Shown here one piece after another: positions 28,018 to 39,420 of a stretch of DNA of 64,000 nt. The notes under the pieces were generated by a model, which worked only from the letters and a program-made list of their open reading frames with translations, ran no database searches and had not been told where the DNA came from. Position numbers and translations under genes: made by a program. This DNA comes from Rhizobium sp. TH2 (lineage in GTDB: Bacteria; Pseudomonadota; Alphaproteobacteria; Rhizobiales; Rhizobiaceae), in the NCBI RefSeq assembly GCF_024707525.1, contig NZ_CP062231.1, positions 1,860,001-1,924,000 of the forward strand. The letters run 5' to 3'. How positions within the stretch are numbered: position 1 is the first letter of the stretch; the number at the start of each line of letters is the position of its first letter.

Positions 28018-28421
28018 CGGTCAACCGTGATCCGGACATATGCCTGGGATTACCTATGCGGGGCCCTGGCATAAGGTTGGCTGAGTGAAATCCGACATCG
28101 CGTGCAGTCCGGTTGCACGCCAGAGGGGCCCGGATCCCTGGTGCGACGGACAAGTGGTGCGCAAGGTCCAAGATTTCAAGCGGCCGCAGTTGACTTTCCC
28201 GAGACGAACCCATAGAAGCCGCTCAACTCCGGGCAGCGATGCCCGGTGTTGCGTTTCTGCTGGCATGTGTCACGCAGAAGCAGAGCATGTCCCGTGGCGT
28301 TTCGGTTCTCGCGAACCTGAGACACCTGTCAGAAAGGCCGAAAGGCTTTTTCAGAGGAGGGCGTGTTTCCTTATAACAAGGCGAAAGGCTTCGGCCACGC
28401 CACAAAAAGAAAGGAAATGCG
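28018..28421. other. 404-bp divergent intergenic region (terC / rpsD)
   Basis: Contains several GC-rich hairpins, for example GCGTGCAGTCCGGTTGCACGC at 28100-28120 and CCGGGCAGCGATGCCCGG at 28229-28246, either of which could lie in the untranslated leader of terC. The rpsD ribosome binding site (GAAAGGAA) is at the right end. No open frame on either strand looks coding, and I cannot match the leader to a known riboswitch by eye. Confidence 0.5.
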
Positions 28422-29039
28422 ATGAGCAAGCGCGCATCGTCTAAGTACAAAATCGACCGCCGCATGGGCGAGAACATCTGGGGCCGTCCGAAGTCGCCGG
28501 TCAATCGCCGCGAATACGGCCCCGGCCAGCACGGCCAGCGCCGCAAGGGCAAGCTTTCCGACTTCGGCGTGCAGCTGCGCGCCAAGCAGAAGCTCAAGGG
28601 CTACTACGGCGATATCTCCGAGAAGCAGTTCCGTTCCACCTTCGACGAAGCTGAACGCCGCAAGGGTGACACGCCCGAGAACCTGATCGGCCTGCTCGAG
28701 TCGCGTCTCGATGCTGTCGTCTATCGTTCCAAGTTCGTGGCGACGATTTTCGCGGCCCGCCAGTTCGTCAACCATGGCCATGTCACGGTCAACGGCGTCC
28801 GGGTCAACATCCCGTCTTATCGCTGCAAGGCTGGCGACCTGATTGAGGTCAAGGAGAAATCCAAGCAGCTCGCGATCGTCCTCGAAGCCGCCAGCCTCGC
28901 CGAGCGCGACGTTCCGGATTATATCGAAGTCGACCACCACAAGATGAAGGCCACTTTCAACCGCATGCCTGGTCTTGCCGACGTTCCCTACCCGGTCGTC
29001 ATGGAGCCGAACCTGGTCATCGAATTCTATTCGCGCTGA
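28422..29039 (+). CDS. rpsD: 30S ribosomal protein S4
   Basis: 205 residues, beginning [20 protein letters not shown]. The S4 RNA-binding domain is at about residues 95-157 ([20 protein letters not shown], then [19 protein letters not shown]) and the C-terminus is the usual [13 protein letters not shown]. It lacks the N-terminal zinc cysteines, so is the zinc-free form. It binds 16S rRNA early in 30S assembly. As in many alphaproteobacteria it is monocistronic: a strong terminator follows. Confidence 0.98.
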   Translation: MSKRASSKYKIDRRMGENIWGRPKSPVNRREYGPGQHGQRRKGKLSDFGVQLRAKQKLKGYYGDISEKQFRSTFDEAERRKGDTPENLIGLLESRLDAVVYRSKFVATIFAARQFVNHGHVTVNGVRVNIPSYRCKAGDLIEVKEKSKQLAIVLEAASLAERDVPDYIEVDHHKMKATFNRMPGLADVPYPVVMEPNLVIEFYSR

Positions 29040-29063
29040 TTTCTGTCAGCCCGACGAGATTGG

Positions 29064-29092
29064 AAAAGCCGCCTCGCAAGGGCGGCTTTTTT
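29064..29092 (+). terminator. Rho-independent terminator after rpsD
   Basis: AAAAGCCGCCT pairs with AGGGCGGCTTTT around a CGCA loop, followed by a run of six T, 25 bases after the rpsD stop. Confidence 0.9.
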
Positions 29093-29139
29093 GTTGGCTG
29101 GGATTTCATGTTTTTCCGACCCGTTGTAGACCGCACAAC

Positions 29140-29697
29140 ATGATCCGCAACACCGACACATCCTGGGGACTTGTCTCGATCCTGTTCCACTGGATCATGG
29201 CGATACTGTTTCTCGGCCAGTTCGGGCTTGGCTGGTACATGCAGGGCGTCAAGAACCTGCTCGACCAGTATTATCTCTATCAATGGCACAAGTCGTTCGG
29301 GTTCCTGATCTTCGGTCTCGCCGTGCTACGTGCCCTCTGGGCCATCACCTCGCGCCGACCGCGACTGCCTGACGAGATGCCCGCCGGCGAGAAGACGCTG
29401 GCGCGCGGCAGCCATGCGGTGCTCTATCTCTTCCTGATCATCCTGCCGCTCACCGGCTGGTCAATCGTCTCGACCTCGCCGCTGCCGATCGCCACGCGCT
29501 TCTTTGGCCTGTTCGTCATTCCCTCGCTACCGCTTGGCATCTCCATGCACAGCGAGCAGATCTGGTCGAGCCTGCACGGCTTCCTCGCCTATGCCGCGAT
29601 CTTTCTCGTCGGCGTGCACGTGCTCGCCGCATTACGGCACCATTTCAGGAACAAGGATGATGTTCTGATCCGGATGATCTGGCCGCGCCCTAGATGA
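29140..29697 (+). CDS. Cytochrome b561 family membrane protein
   Basis: 185 residues with four membrane helices. Histidines suited to bind two b hemes lie in SILFHWIMAILF, YQWHKSFGFLI and SSLHGFLAYAAIFLVGVHVL. The N-terminal TSWGLVSILFHW and the RRPRLPDEMP loop are typical of bacterial cytochrome b561 (CybB-like), which oxidise quinol or move electrons across the membrane. The ATG at 29140 is the natural start. It is followed 24 bases later by a YceI gene, a frequent partner. Confidence 0.92.
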   Translation: MIRNTDTSWGLVSILFHWIMAILFLGQFGLGWYMQGVKNLLDQYYLYQWHKSFGFLIFGLAVLRALWAITSRRPRLPDEMPAGEKTLARGSHAVLYLFLIILPLTGWSIVSTSPLPIATRFFGLFVIPSLPLGISMHSEQIWSSLHGFLAYAAIFLVGVHVLAALRHHFRNKDDVLIRMIWPRPR

Positions 29698-29721
29698 TGT
29701 CGGCCGGGAATGGAGGCTCCT

Positions 29722-30288
29722 ATGTTGCTTCGCGTGATCCATTTCTGCCTGCTGGCCGCCTCACCGTTTTCGCTCCACGCCGAGTCGCTCGGCGCACTGG
29801 AGGGGCGCTACAAGGTGGCGCCATCCTCCGTGATCCACTTCTCCGTCGCCCAGATGGGTGGACAGGCGATCGAGGGCCGATTCAAGAGCTTCTCCGGCCA
29901 GTTCGTTCTCGGCGGCGAGGATGCGAGCCGTTCGAGCGTGCAGTTCACCCTGTCACCGGGCAGTGTCGAGGCGGTCGATCCGCGCGTCGAGGAATTTATC
30001 AAGTCCGAAGCCGTCTTCGACGTGGCGACCTATCCGAAAGTGTCGTTCCGTTCGACGGCCGTGAAGCGCACCGGCGACGACAGCGCCGTCATCACCGGAC
30101 GTCTGACGGCCAAGGGTGTCACGCGTGATACGAAGTTCAACATCCGATACGAGGGCAAATCCGGCGGCGGGCTGAAATTCCACGTGACCGGCAAGATGTC
30201 GCGCGCGCTGTTCAACATGGAAGTCGGCACGCCGGTCTATTCCAATATGGTCGTCCTCGACATGGAGCTGATCGGCAAGCGGAATTAG
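29722..30288 (+). CDS. YceI-family periplasmic lipid-binding protein
   Basis: 188 residues. The signal peptide is [20 protein letters not shown]; the start at 29722 has GGAGG 5 bases upstream, better than the ATG at 29710. The lipocalin-like YceI domain fills the rest: [40 protein letters not shown] and [20 protein letters not shown]. Such proteins bind polyisoprenoids such as quinones. Next to cytochrome b561 it plausibly feeds or holds a quinone for that cytochrome. Confidence 0.92.
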   Translation: MLLRVIHFCLLAASPFSLHAESLGALEGRYKVAPSSVIHFSVAQMGGQAIEGRFKSFSGQFVLGGEDASRSSVQFTLSPGSVEAVDPRVEEFIKSEAVFDVATYPKVSFRSTAVKRTGDDSAVITGRLTAKGVTRDTKFNIRYEGKSGGGLKFHVTGKMSRALFNMEVGTPVYSNMVVLDMELIGKRN

Positions 30289-30341
30289 ACACTCTAAGCT
30301 TGACCCCAGTGGTTATTGCGCTATTGCCTCAGGCACGACCA

Positions 30342-31250
30342 ATGCTAGCGGCAAGCCCCATGCTGACCACCAATCCGGATTTCGAGCCCGAGGACGAGAA
30401 CCTCGCCTTCTCGGGCGATGCGACCCTGCAGGCGCTGTTCCAGCATGCGCCGCAATCCACCGGCTTCAACAAGCTGCGCAAGAAGCTGATCCGCCAGGTG
30501 CGGCAGGCCTTCGAGGATTTCGGCATGCTGAACGGCCAGCGCCGCTGGCTGGTCTGCCTCTCCGGCGGCAAGGATAGCTATGGGCTGCTGGCGCTGCTGC
30601 TGGAGCTCAAATGGCGCGGCCTGCTGCCGGTCGAACTCGTGGCTTGCAATCTCGACCAGGGCCAGCCGAATTTCCCCAAGCACATCCTGCCGGACTATCT
30701 CACCGCGCTCGGCGTGACCCATCGCATCGAATATCGCGACACCTATTCGATCGTGAAAGAGAAGGTGCCGGAACGTGCCACCTATTGCGCGCTCTGTTCA
30801 CGGCTCAGGCGCGGCAATCTCTACCGGATCGCCCGCGAGGAGGGCTGCGATGCCGTCGTGCTCGGCCATCACCGCGAGGACATCCTCGAAACTTTCTTCA
30901 TGAATTTCTTCCATGGTGGGCGCCTTGCCGCCATGCCACCGAAGCTCCTGAACGACGAAGGTGACCTGATGCTTCTCAGGCCACTCAGCTATTGCGCGGA
31001 AGAGGATTTGGCCCGCTTCTCCACCGCCATGCAGTTCCCGATCATTCCCTGCGACCTCTGCGGCTCGCAGGATGGCCTGCAGCGCAACGTGATGAAAACG
31101 ATGCTGTCGGATATCGAAGCCCGCATGCCCGGCCGCAAGGATGCCATGCTACGCGCGCTCGGCCATACCAATCCCTCGCATCTGCTCGACCCCAAACTGT
31201 TCGATTTCGCGGGTCTCATGGCCCGGCCCGCGCAAGGAAAAACCGAATGA
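30342..31250 (+). CDS. ttcA: tRNA 2-thiocytidine biosynthesis protein TtcA
   Basis: 302 residues from the ATG at 30342 (an ATG at 30360 is equally possible; neither has a clear binding site). The PP-loop is [14 protein letters not shown]. Two CxxC pairs are present, [10 protein letters not shown] and [13 protein letters not shown], the first with the iron-sulphur cluster geometry of Ttc[21 protein letters not shown] is the conserved adenylation region. It thiolates cytidine 32 in some tRNAs. Its TGA overlaps the next gene's ATG (ATGA). Confidence 0.92.
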   Translation: MLAASPMLTTNPDFEPEDENLAFSGDATLQALFQHAPQSTGFNKLRKKLIRQVRQAFEDFGMLNGQRRWLVCLSGGKDSYGLLALLLELKWRGLLPVELVACNLDQGQPNFPKHILPDYLTALGVTHRIEYRDTYSIVKEKVPERATYCALCSRLRRGNLYRIAREEGCDAVVLGHHREDILETFFMNFFHGGRLAAMPPKLLNDEGDLMLLRPLSYCAEEDLARFSTAMQFPIIPCDLCGSQDGLQRNVMKTMLSDIEARMPGRKDAMLRALGHTNPSHLLDPKLFDFAGLMARPAQGKTE

Positions 31251-32068
31251 TCAAATTTGACGTGGAAGCACTCGCGGCCCTCATGAGAGAGGCGGCGGTG
31301 GCCGAGATCATGCCGCGTTTCCGCAAGCTGGGCGTGGCGGACATTCGCATCAAGACCGAAGCCTCCGATCTCGTGACCGAAGGCGATGAGGCTGCCGAGC
31401 GGTTCATCAAGGCGCGGTTCGAGAAGATACTTCCCGGCGCGCTGTTCGTGGGTGAGGAATCGGTCGCCAAGGACCCCGATCTTCTGCCGAAGCTCGCTGA
31501 TGCCGATCTGGCGCTGACCGTCGATCCTATCGACGGCACGTTCAACTTTGCTTCGGGCCTGCCGCTCTTCGCTGTGATGGCGGCCGTCGTCTCGAAGGGG
31601 GAGACCATTGCCGGCCTGATCTACGACCCGATGGGCGATGATTTCGTGTTGGCCGAAAAAGGTTCGGGCGCCTGGCAGGTGACGCCGGATGGCAACCGAA
31701 AGCGGCTGAAGGTCATCGAGCCCGCGCCGCTCGACCAGATGTTCGGCATGGCCTCGACCGGCTACCTCTATGGCGGTGATCGCGCCACCGTGCTCGGCAA
31801 CATGGCCAAGGTCCGGTTCCTGATGAACTATCGTTGCGCCGGCCACGAATACCGCACCTTCGCGGCAGGCCATGTGCATTTCCTGATGTACAACAAGCTG
31901 ATGCCCTGGGACCATCTGCCGGGCACGCTGATCTCGCAGGAAGCGGGCGCCTATGCCGCGCGTATCGACGGCTCAGCCTACGCGCCGCACCATATTTCGG
32001 GCGGGCTGATCCTCGCGCCCAACAAGGATATGTGGGACGAACTGCGCCGCGAGGTGTTTACGGTTTGA
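31247..32068 (+). CDS. Inositol monophosphatase-family phosphatase
   Basis: 273 residues. Metal-site motifs of the family are present: GEES ([12 protein letters not shown]), [16 protein letters not shown] and the C-terminal [19 protein letters not shown], where the usual WDxAAG reads WDHLPG. Likely a Mg-dependent phosphatase of inositol, sugar or nucleotide phosphates in the cytoplasm. Start by 4-base overlap with ttcA, so translation is coupled. The last 11 bases overlap the convergent MFS gene's 3' end. Confidence 0.88.
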   Translation: MIKFDVEALAALMREAAVAEIMPRFRKLGVADIRIKTEASDLVTEGDEAAERFIKARFEKILPGALFVGEESVAKDPDLLPKLADADLALTVDPIDGTFNFASGLPLFAVMAAVVSKGETIAGLIYDPMGDDFVLAEKGSGAWQVTPDGNRKRLKVIEPAPLDQMFGMASTGYLYGGDRATVLGNMAKVRFLMNYRCAGHEYRTFAAGHVHFLMYNKLMPWDHLPGTLISQEAGAYAARIDGSAYAPHHISGGLILAPNKDMWDELRREVFTV

Positions 32069-33296
32069 CCTCAGTATTCCTGTATTGAGTGCTGACGCCG
32101 AACAGCTTGCCTTTTTCGGCGATCAGCACGCAGCCGATGCCGATCAGCGCGGGCAGGAAATACCCGGCGGCGGTCGGCACCACGGTGCCGTCATACTGCG
32201 AGCCGATGAACGCCCCGATCAACGCGCCGCCGACCGTCTGCATGAAGCCGAACACGGACGAGGCCGTGCCGGCCACGGCGCCGAGCGGCTCCATCGCCAG
32301 CGCCTGCGTGTTCGAGCCGACCATGCCGAACGAGAACATGGTCAGCGCGAAGACGATCATGAAAGCAGGGAAAGGCAGGGCGTCGTTGATCGCCAAGAGC
32401 AGCCAGATTCCACTCATAGCAATGAACCAGATCAGTGCAGCATGCGTCACCCGGCGTATGCCGAAGCGGCCGACGATCCTCGAATTGAGGAACGACGAGA
32501 TGGCCATGAAGCCAGCGACACCGGCAAAGGCAATCGGGAACCAGGCACCCAGTCCATAGATATCGACATAGATCTGCTGCGCGGTGCCGATGAAGCCGAA
32601 CAGCCCGCCCATCACGAAGATCGACGATATGCCGTAGAACAGTGCGCTGCGGTTGGAAAACACCAGGCCGAAGCCCTCGGCGATCACTTTCGGATGCAGC
32701 GGGCGCCGGCGCTCGACGGGCAGCGATTCGGCGAGCCGGAAATAGGCCCAGACCGCGACGAGTGCCGCGAGCCCCGCCATGAACAGGAAGATCATCTGCC
32801 AGTGGCCGGAGAACAGCAGCAACTGGCCGATGCTCGGGGCCATCACGGGAACCGCCATGAACACCATGAAGATCAGGCTCATGACCTCGGCCATGGCACG
32901 GCCCTCGAAGCGGTCGCGCACCGCCGACGTGCCGATGACACGCGTAGCGGCGGCACCCATGCCCTGGATGAAGCGCAGCGCAAGCAGGGTGAAGAAGCTC
33001 GGGGCGATGGCAGCGAGGGCCGCGGCGATGACATAGATCGCCATGCCGGCCATCAGCGGCATGCGCCGGCCGAAGCGGTCGGATATCGGGCCGAACGCCA
33101 GTTGCGCAAGACCGAAGCCAACCAGATACGATGTCAGCACATACTGCCGCTCGTTCTCGTGGGCGACATTCAGCGCATGGCCCATCGCGGGCAGCGCCGG
33201 AAGCATCACGTCGATGGCAAGCGCGTTGAGCGCCATCAATGCGGCAATCAGCGCGATGAATTCAGCGCGTGGAATCGGACGGGCAGGGCCGGACAT
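32058..33296 (-). CDS. Bcr/CflA-type MFS efflux transporter
   Basis: 412 residues with 12 membrane helices. Drug:H+ antiporter (12-helix) signatures: IDVMLPALPAMGHALN in helix 1, the A-motif GPISDRFGRRMPLM between helices 2 and 3, and RFIQGMGAAATRVIGTSAVR as motif C-like segment in helix 4-5. It exports drugs or small metabolites. Downstream, on the same strand, of a similar pump at 33400-34680 (about 100 bases apart), likely an old duplication. No regulator of its own is adjacent. Confidence 0.92.
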   Translation of the reverse strand: MSGPARPIPRAEFIALIAALMALNALAIDVMLPALPAMGHALNVAHENERQYVLTSYLVGFGLAQLAFGPISDRFGRRMPLMAGMAIYVIAAALAAIAPSFFTLLALRFIQGMGAAATRVIGTSAVRDRFEGRAMAEVMSLIFMVFMAVPVMAPSIGQLLLFSGHWQMIFLFMAGLAALVAVWAYFRLAESLPVERRRPLHPKVIAEGFGLVFSNRSALFYGISSIFVMGGLFGFIGTAQQIYVDIYGLGAWFPIAFAGVAGFMAISSFLNSRIVGRFGIRRVTHAALIWFIAMSGIWLLLAINDALPFPAFMIVFALTMFSFGMVGSNTQALAMEPLGAVAGTASSVFGFMQTVGGALIGAFIGSQYDGTVVPTAAGYFLPALIGIGCVLIAEKGKLFGVSTQYRNTEVKP

Positions 33297-33399
33297 CGGA
33301 AAACTCGATCAATTGGATGGACGCGCGGTCGCCCGTTGGGAGCAGGCATCTCGCGGCACAAGCTGTATGCAAAATGATTGGACGCTTGTCCAGTCAAGT

Positions 33400-34680
33400 T
33401 TAGTGAAACGATGATGACGGAGTTTGACGGGTTGAGGATGCGCCGTTCCTGAACATGCGCCCGCGCTCGGTCCAGAGCACCGCAAGCGTCGCGAACAGAC
33501 CGCCGAAGCCGAAGGCGAAGGCAAGCGGAACAACCGTGCCGTCATAGGCCTGGCCCACCACGCCTGCGAGCACCGTCGCGATTGTCGTCGTCACCACGCC
33601 GAACAGCGAGGAGGCGGTGCCTGCGATATGGCCGAGCGGCTCGAGCGCAATGGCGCTGATATTGCCCTGCAGCACGCCGAAGGCCATCATGCAGATCGAC
33701 AGCAGGCCGAAGGTCACCCAGAAGGGTGGATTGCCGCCGAGCGCCAGCAGGAAGAGAAGGAGCCCCGAAACGGTGAAGATCGCCAGCGCTCCATGCGCCA
33801 CCGGCCGCATGCCCATGAGCCGGACCAGCCGCGCGCTGAAAAGCGCCGCGAGTGCCACGCCAATCGAGGATCCGCCGAAAGCGTAAGGAAACAGCGTTCC
33901 GAGCCCATAGAGCTCGCCATAGACCTGCTGGACCGACACGATGTAGGAGAAAAGCCCGATGAGCGTCAGCGTGCTGGCCACGGCATAGCCGGCCGTGACG
34001 CGGTTGGTGCATATCTCGACGAGCGCCTCGAGCAGGCTGCCGAAGGCCAGCGACCGGCGGTCCTCGACATCGAGCGTTTCGCGCAGCCTCGTCGCCATCC
34101 AGACGAAGATCATCACCCCCGCGATGGCATTGAAGGCGAAGATACCCTTCCATGTCGCGATGAATTCGATCTGCTGGCCGATGGTCGGCGCTATGATCGG
34201 GATGATCATGAATGTGGTGAAGACAAAGGTCAGCACGCGGCCCATGGCCGGTCCCGCGAAGCAATCGCGGATGATCGCGAGCGTCACCACCTGCAGCGCG
34301 GCCGCCCCCACGCCCTGCACCATGCGCATCCCGAGCAGCCAGGAGAAATCCGTGACGAACATCGCCGAAAAGGAGCCGACGAGATAGAGGCTGAGCCCCA
34401 CTGCGATCAGCGGCTTGCGACCAAACCGGTCGCTGAGCGGACCATAGAAGGCCTGGCTGACCGCAAAGGTCACGACGAAAATCAGGATCACCAATTGGCG
34501 GATGTTCTCGTCCGCGATCCCGAACGCGCGGCCGATCGCGGGAAGTGCCGGCAGGATGATGTCGATCGACATGGCGGCCACGGCGGCCAGGCTCGCGCAC
34601 ATCGCGACGAACTCGGTCATGCCGAGATTGGCCTTGCGCCTGAGGGTCGCCGCATTGTCGGCAAGGTTCACGTCGTGCAT
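33400..34680 (-). CDS. Bcr/CflA-type MFS efflux transporter, paralogue
   Basis: 426 residues from the ATG at 34680 (MHDVNLADN). 12 helices and the same signatures as its neighbour: IDIILPALPAIGRAFG, GPLSDRFGRKPLIAV (A-motif) and RMVQGVGAAALQVVTLAIIR. The two differ throughout but share order and length, so they are paralogues rather than recent copies. The C-terminus carries a Ser/Thr-rich tail (SSTRQTPSSS). A terminator for grxD lies just upstream, so this pair has its own promoter. Confidence 0.92.
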   Translation of the reverse strand: MHDVNLADNAATLRRKANLGMTEFVAMCASLAAVAAMSIDIILPALPAIGRAFGIADENIRQLVILIFVVTFAVSQAFYGPLSDRFGRKPLIAVGLSLYLVGSFSAMFVTDFSWLLGMRMVQGVGAAALQVVTLAIIRDCFAGPAMGRVLTFVFTTFMIIPIIAPTIGQQIEFIATWKGIFAFNAIAGVMIFVWMATRLRETLDVEDRRSLAFGSLLEALVEICTNRVTAGYAVASTLTLIGLFSYIVSVQQVYGELYGLGTLFPYAFGGSSIGVALAALFSARLVRLMGMRPVAHGALAIFTVSGLLLFLLALGGNPPFWVTFGLLSICMMAFGVLQGNISAIALEPLGHIAGTASSLFGVVTTTIATVLAGVVGQAYDGTVVPLAFAFGFGGLFATLAVLWTERGRMFRNGASSTRQTPSSSFH

Positions 34681-34720
34681 CGGAAAGATCCGCAAAGGCG
34701 AGGAAATATTGGAATCAATA

Positions 34721-34748
34721 TAAAAAATACGGGCCGGAAAACCGGCCC
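34721..34748 (-). terminator. Rho-independent terminator after grxD
   Basis: GGGCCGG and CCGGCCC form a 7-bp stem with an AAAA/TTTT loop; on the minus strand it is followed by TATTTTTTATA. It ends the leftward grxD transcript 32 bases after the grxD stop. Confidence 0.88.
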
Positions 34749-34779
34749 GGAAGGGGTCAGAACACCTTGGAGCCTAATG

Positions 34780-35118
34780 TTAGGCTGCCTGGCCCTTGAG
34801 TGCGATGCCCTTGTCGGACAGCGCCTGCTGCAGTTCGCCGGACTGGAACATCTCGGTGACGATATCGCAGCCGCCGATGAATTCGCCCTTCACGTAAAAC
34901 TGCGGCACGGTCGGCCAGTTGGAATAGTCCTTGATCCCCTGGCGGAGATCGGCGTCGGCCAGCACGTTGTGGGTTTTGTAGTCCACGCCGATATAGTCGA
35001 GAATCTGCACGACCTTGCCGGAGAACCCACACTGGGGAAAATCCGGCGTGCCCTTCATGAACAGCACCACGTCGTTGGTCTTCACTTCATTGTCGATGAA
35101 TTGTTCGATCGCGCTCAT
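34780..35118 (-). CDS. grxD: Monothiol glutaredoxin Grx4-type
   Basis: 112 residues. The monothiol active site CGFS ([14 protein letters not shown]) and the glutathione-binding [20 protein letters not shown] are present. Such CGFS glutaredoxins carry [2Fe-2S] clusters and partner BolA proteins. AAGGA lies 7 bases before the ATG at 35118. In many relatives bolA is directly adjacent; here bolA lies 1.7 kb away with two other genes between. Confidence 0.95.
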   Translation of the reverse strand: MSAIEQFIDNEVKTNDVVLFMKGTPDFPQCGFSGKVVQILDYIGVDYKTHNVLADADLRQGIKDYSNWPTVPQFYVKGEFIGGCDIVTEMFQSGELQQALSDKGIALKGQAA

Positions 35119-35227
35119 TTTTGTTTCCTTGGGACAAGCGGGTTCAAGGCCCGGATGGCTGCTTCGCATCAAGTATAGTGAAGCGCGGGCGCGAATTCCA
35201 GAACCGAAAGCGAAATAATCTTGGGCT

Positions 35228-35506
35228 TCAGCGCCGGGTCTTGGATCGCGCGGCGCTGGTGCGTCGCTTGCTCACCTGTTTCTTGGGTGCGCGGGTTGCC
35301 TTGGCACCGCGATCGCTGGAACCCGATGCGGGGCCTGCCTTCCTCTTCGATCGGCTGCGGCTCGCAGGCGGCGTGAGCGAAGTCGATGATCGCGTCTTGC
35401 GCTTGCTCCGCTTCGTGGCGGTGGATTTTCCGGTCGTTTTCTTGAGTATCTCACTCATCGCACTTTTGACGATGCCCGAGATGAAAGTCTCCATCACGCC
35501 TGCCAT
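35228..35506 (-). CDS. Small basic Lys/Arg/Ser-rich protein
   Basis: 92 residues. The first 20 ([20 protein letters not shown]) could form an amphipathic helix; the rest is a disordered, very basic stretch of Lys, Arg, Ser, Thr and Ala ([17 protein letters not shown] and similar), like histone H1-like tails. GGGAAG precedes the ATG at about 6 bases, which argues for a real gene. Nucleic-acid binding is the obvious guess; nothing more can be said. Confidence 0.6.
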   Translation of the reverse strand: MAGVMETFISGIVKSAMSEILKKTTGKSTATKRSKRKTRSSTSLTPPASRSRSKRKAGPASGSSDRGAKATRAPKKQVSKRRTSAARSKTRR

Positions 35507-35591
35507 GCCGCTTCCCGTTTGGTCTCGTTGATCCCAGGCGATGGACTCGCCCTTTCATCGACCACAATAAGACGTGCGTGCCGGCGGTCCA

Positions 35592-36659
35592 CTACAAAAT
35601 AAAGTCGCCTGCCACCAGGGTCATGGCGGCGTCGAGCTTTATAGCGAAGTCGGCCTTGCGATCGCCATTCGTGTCGCCGTAGACGAAGGTATCGCTGACG
35701 ACGATCTTGAAACGCAACTCGCCAGCGTTGCCGGAAAATGCGTCGTCGCCGATGAAGTCGAACTTCTGATTGCCGCCTGCTCGCGAGTCCGCGTCGATGG
35801 TCTTGAGCACGATCTTGTCGTTCTCAGCCTGGAAGTCTAAGATCGTATCCTGTTCGGCCGGCTTCGCACTGCTGTCCCTGGTCGAGACATAGATGAACTG
35901 GTCTGCATCCAGCCCGCCGGTGAGCAGGTCGGCACCCCGGCCGCCAGTCAGCTTGTCTTGGCCGGTTTCGCCCCAGAATATGTTGGCTTCCTTGCCCCCC
36001 ATGAGACGGTCGTTGCCATCGCCGGCAAGTATTTCTCCGTCCAGGCTGCCCTTGCGGCCGTCATACTCGTCGTCGCCGCCGAGCGTCCGGATGTTGCCTA
36101 TCATCCGTCCGGTGTTGGTGATCAGATCGCGCCCAGTATGCCCGGAGCCTACGAAGCCATAGGCGTCGCCTTCGGACTCCAGCAATCCGCTATTCTTGAA
36201 GACGATTGTTTCGGTTGTATTCGAGCCGTCCCGGAAAACCCCGCGGGATCCCGCTATGATCGTGCCGGTATTGACCACGGTGGAATGCGTGTCGACGGAC
36301 GTGCTGAACAGAGCGATGCCATAGGACGCGGATTCGATATAGCCGTGGTTGGTCACCGTTGCGTCCGCGCCGTAGCAGGCGATGCCGCCCGTCGAGCCCC
36401 CGACGGCGATGACACTGCCGGATTTGCCGACCGTAACCGAGTTGCCGGAATCGTTCTCATTACTCCCGAGGACAACGCCGAACACTGACGTCACAACCGT
36501 GCCATCTATGATCACCTCATGCTCGGCGCCGGTTCCGTAAATGGCAAAACCCGACGTCGCGACGAGCGCCACGTTCTTGCCGACGGTGACGGAGTCGGTG
36601 GTCCCCAGATTGACCACCGGACCGGCACCAATTGTCGAGGGGGGTGTAAGCATGGCCAT
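35592..36659 (-). CDS. RTX-type calcium-binding repeat protein
   Basis: 355 residues from the ATG at 36659, which has GGAG 8 bases upstream (a frame open to 36737 has no such site). No signal peptide is seen. Residues 15-200 are beta-rich short repeats (NHGYIESASYGIALFSTS, VVNTGTIIAGSRGVFRDGS), resembling a right-handed beta-helix with loop glycines. Residues about 215-270 hold hemolysin-type nonapeptides (GDGNDRLMGG, GRGADLLTGG). The C-terminus ends ...AMTLVAGDFIL, the hydrophobic ending usual for type I secretion signals. Probably a secreted surface or extracellular protein; no type I exporter is nearby. Confidence 0.85.
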   Translation of the reverse strand: MAMLTPPSTIGAGPVVNLGTTDSVTVGKNVALVATSGFAIYGTGAEHEVIIDGTVVTSVFGVVLGSNENDSGNSVTVGKSGSVIAVGGSTGGIACYGADATVTNHGYIESASYGIALFSTSVDTHSTVVNTGTIIAGSRGVFRDGSNTTETIVFKNSGLLESEGDAYGFVGSGHTGRDLITNTGRMIGNIRTLGGDDEYDGRKGSLDGEILAGDGNDRLMGGKEANIFWGETGQDKLTGGRGADLLTGGLDADQFIYVSTRDSSAKPAEQDTILDFQAENDKIVLKTIDADSRAGGNQKFDFIGDDAFSGNAGELRFKIVVSDTFVYGDTNGDRKADFAIKLDAAMTLVAGDFIL

Positions 36660-36814
36660 CGCAACCACTCCATTGTTCAGGGCAGGGGTTGCGGAGTATG
36701 ATCGCTCTGCCGCCGGATTCCAATCCGCGGAAAGCAAGAAATTCGCGGCTTACGCGCAAGATCGAATGCAGCGCCCTGGGCGTCAGGGCGCCGCCGCGTT
36801 CCACCCGGAGACGC

Positions 36815-37048
36815 TCAATCCGGCGCTGAAGTCTGCAATGCCAGCGCATGCAGCACGCCGCCCATATTGCCCTTGAGCGCCTGATAGACCATCTGGTGCT
36901 GCTGCACGCGGCTCTTGCCGCGGAAGGCTTCCGCCACCACTTCGGCGGCATAGTGATCGCCATCCCCGGCGAGATCGCGGATCGTCACCTTGGCGCCGGG
37001 AATGCCTTCCTTGATCATGTCTTCGATGTCGCCCGGATTCATCGGCAT
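36815..37048 (-). CDS. bolA: BolA-family protein
   Basis: 77 residues, MPMNPGDIEDMIKEGIPGAK, with the BolA pattern DHYAAEVVAEAFRGKSRVQQHQMVY and a conserved His for cluster binding with Grx4. AAGGAG is 7 bases before the ATG. It starts 11 bases after purL ends, on the same strand, a linkage seen in many alphaproteobacteria. BolA-Grx4 complexes act in iron sensing or iron-sulphur delivery. Confidence 0.93.
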   Translation of the reverse strand: MPMNPGDIEDMIKEGIPGAKVTIRDLAGDGDHYAAEVVAEAFRGKSRVQQHQMVYQALKGNMGGVLHALALQTSAPD

Positions 37049-37059
37049 CCGCAGTCTCC

Positions 37060-39291
<2,232 letters not shown>

Positions 39292-39420
39292 CGGGCTCTC
39301 AAGAGGAGGGGTTGAGGACTTTGGGTGGCTATAGCCTATGATGTTTGCGAGCGCGACAGGAAAATGGCTGAATCAACAGCGTTGGAAGGGCTTGGGCGTC
39401 GCGGATACATCGCACACCGC

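Noticed and set aside
28018..28421. yybP-ykoY manganese riboswitch in the terC leader
   Set aside because: TerC-type genes often carry one, but I could not find the conserved loops in either orientation; only unrelated hairpins are visible.
32085..35178. Long open frames antisense to the two MFS genes and grxD
   Set aside because: His/Arg/Asp-rich translations mirror hydrophobic helices on the other strand; the MFS genes explain the region.
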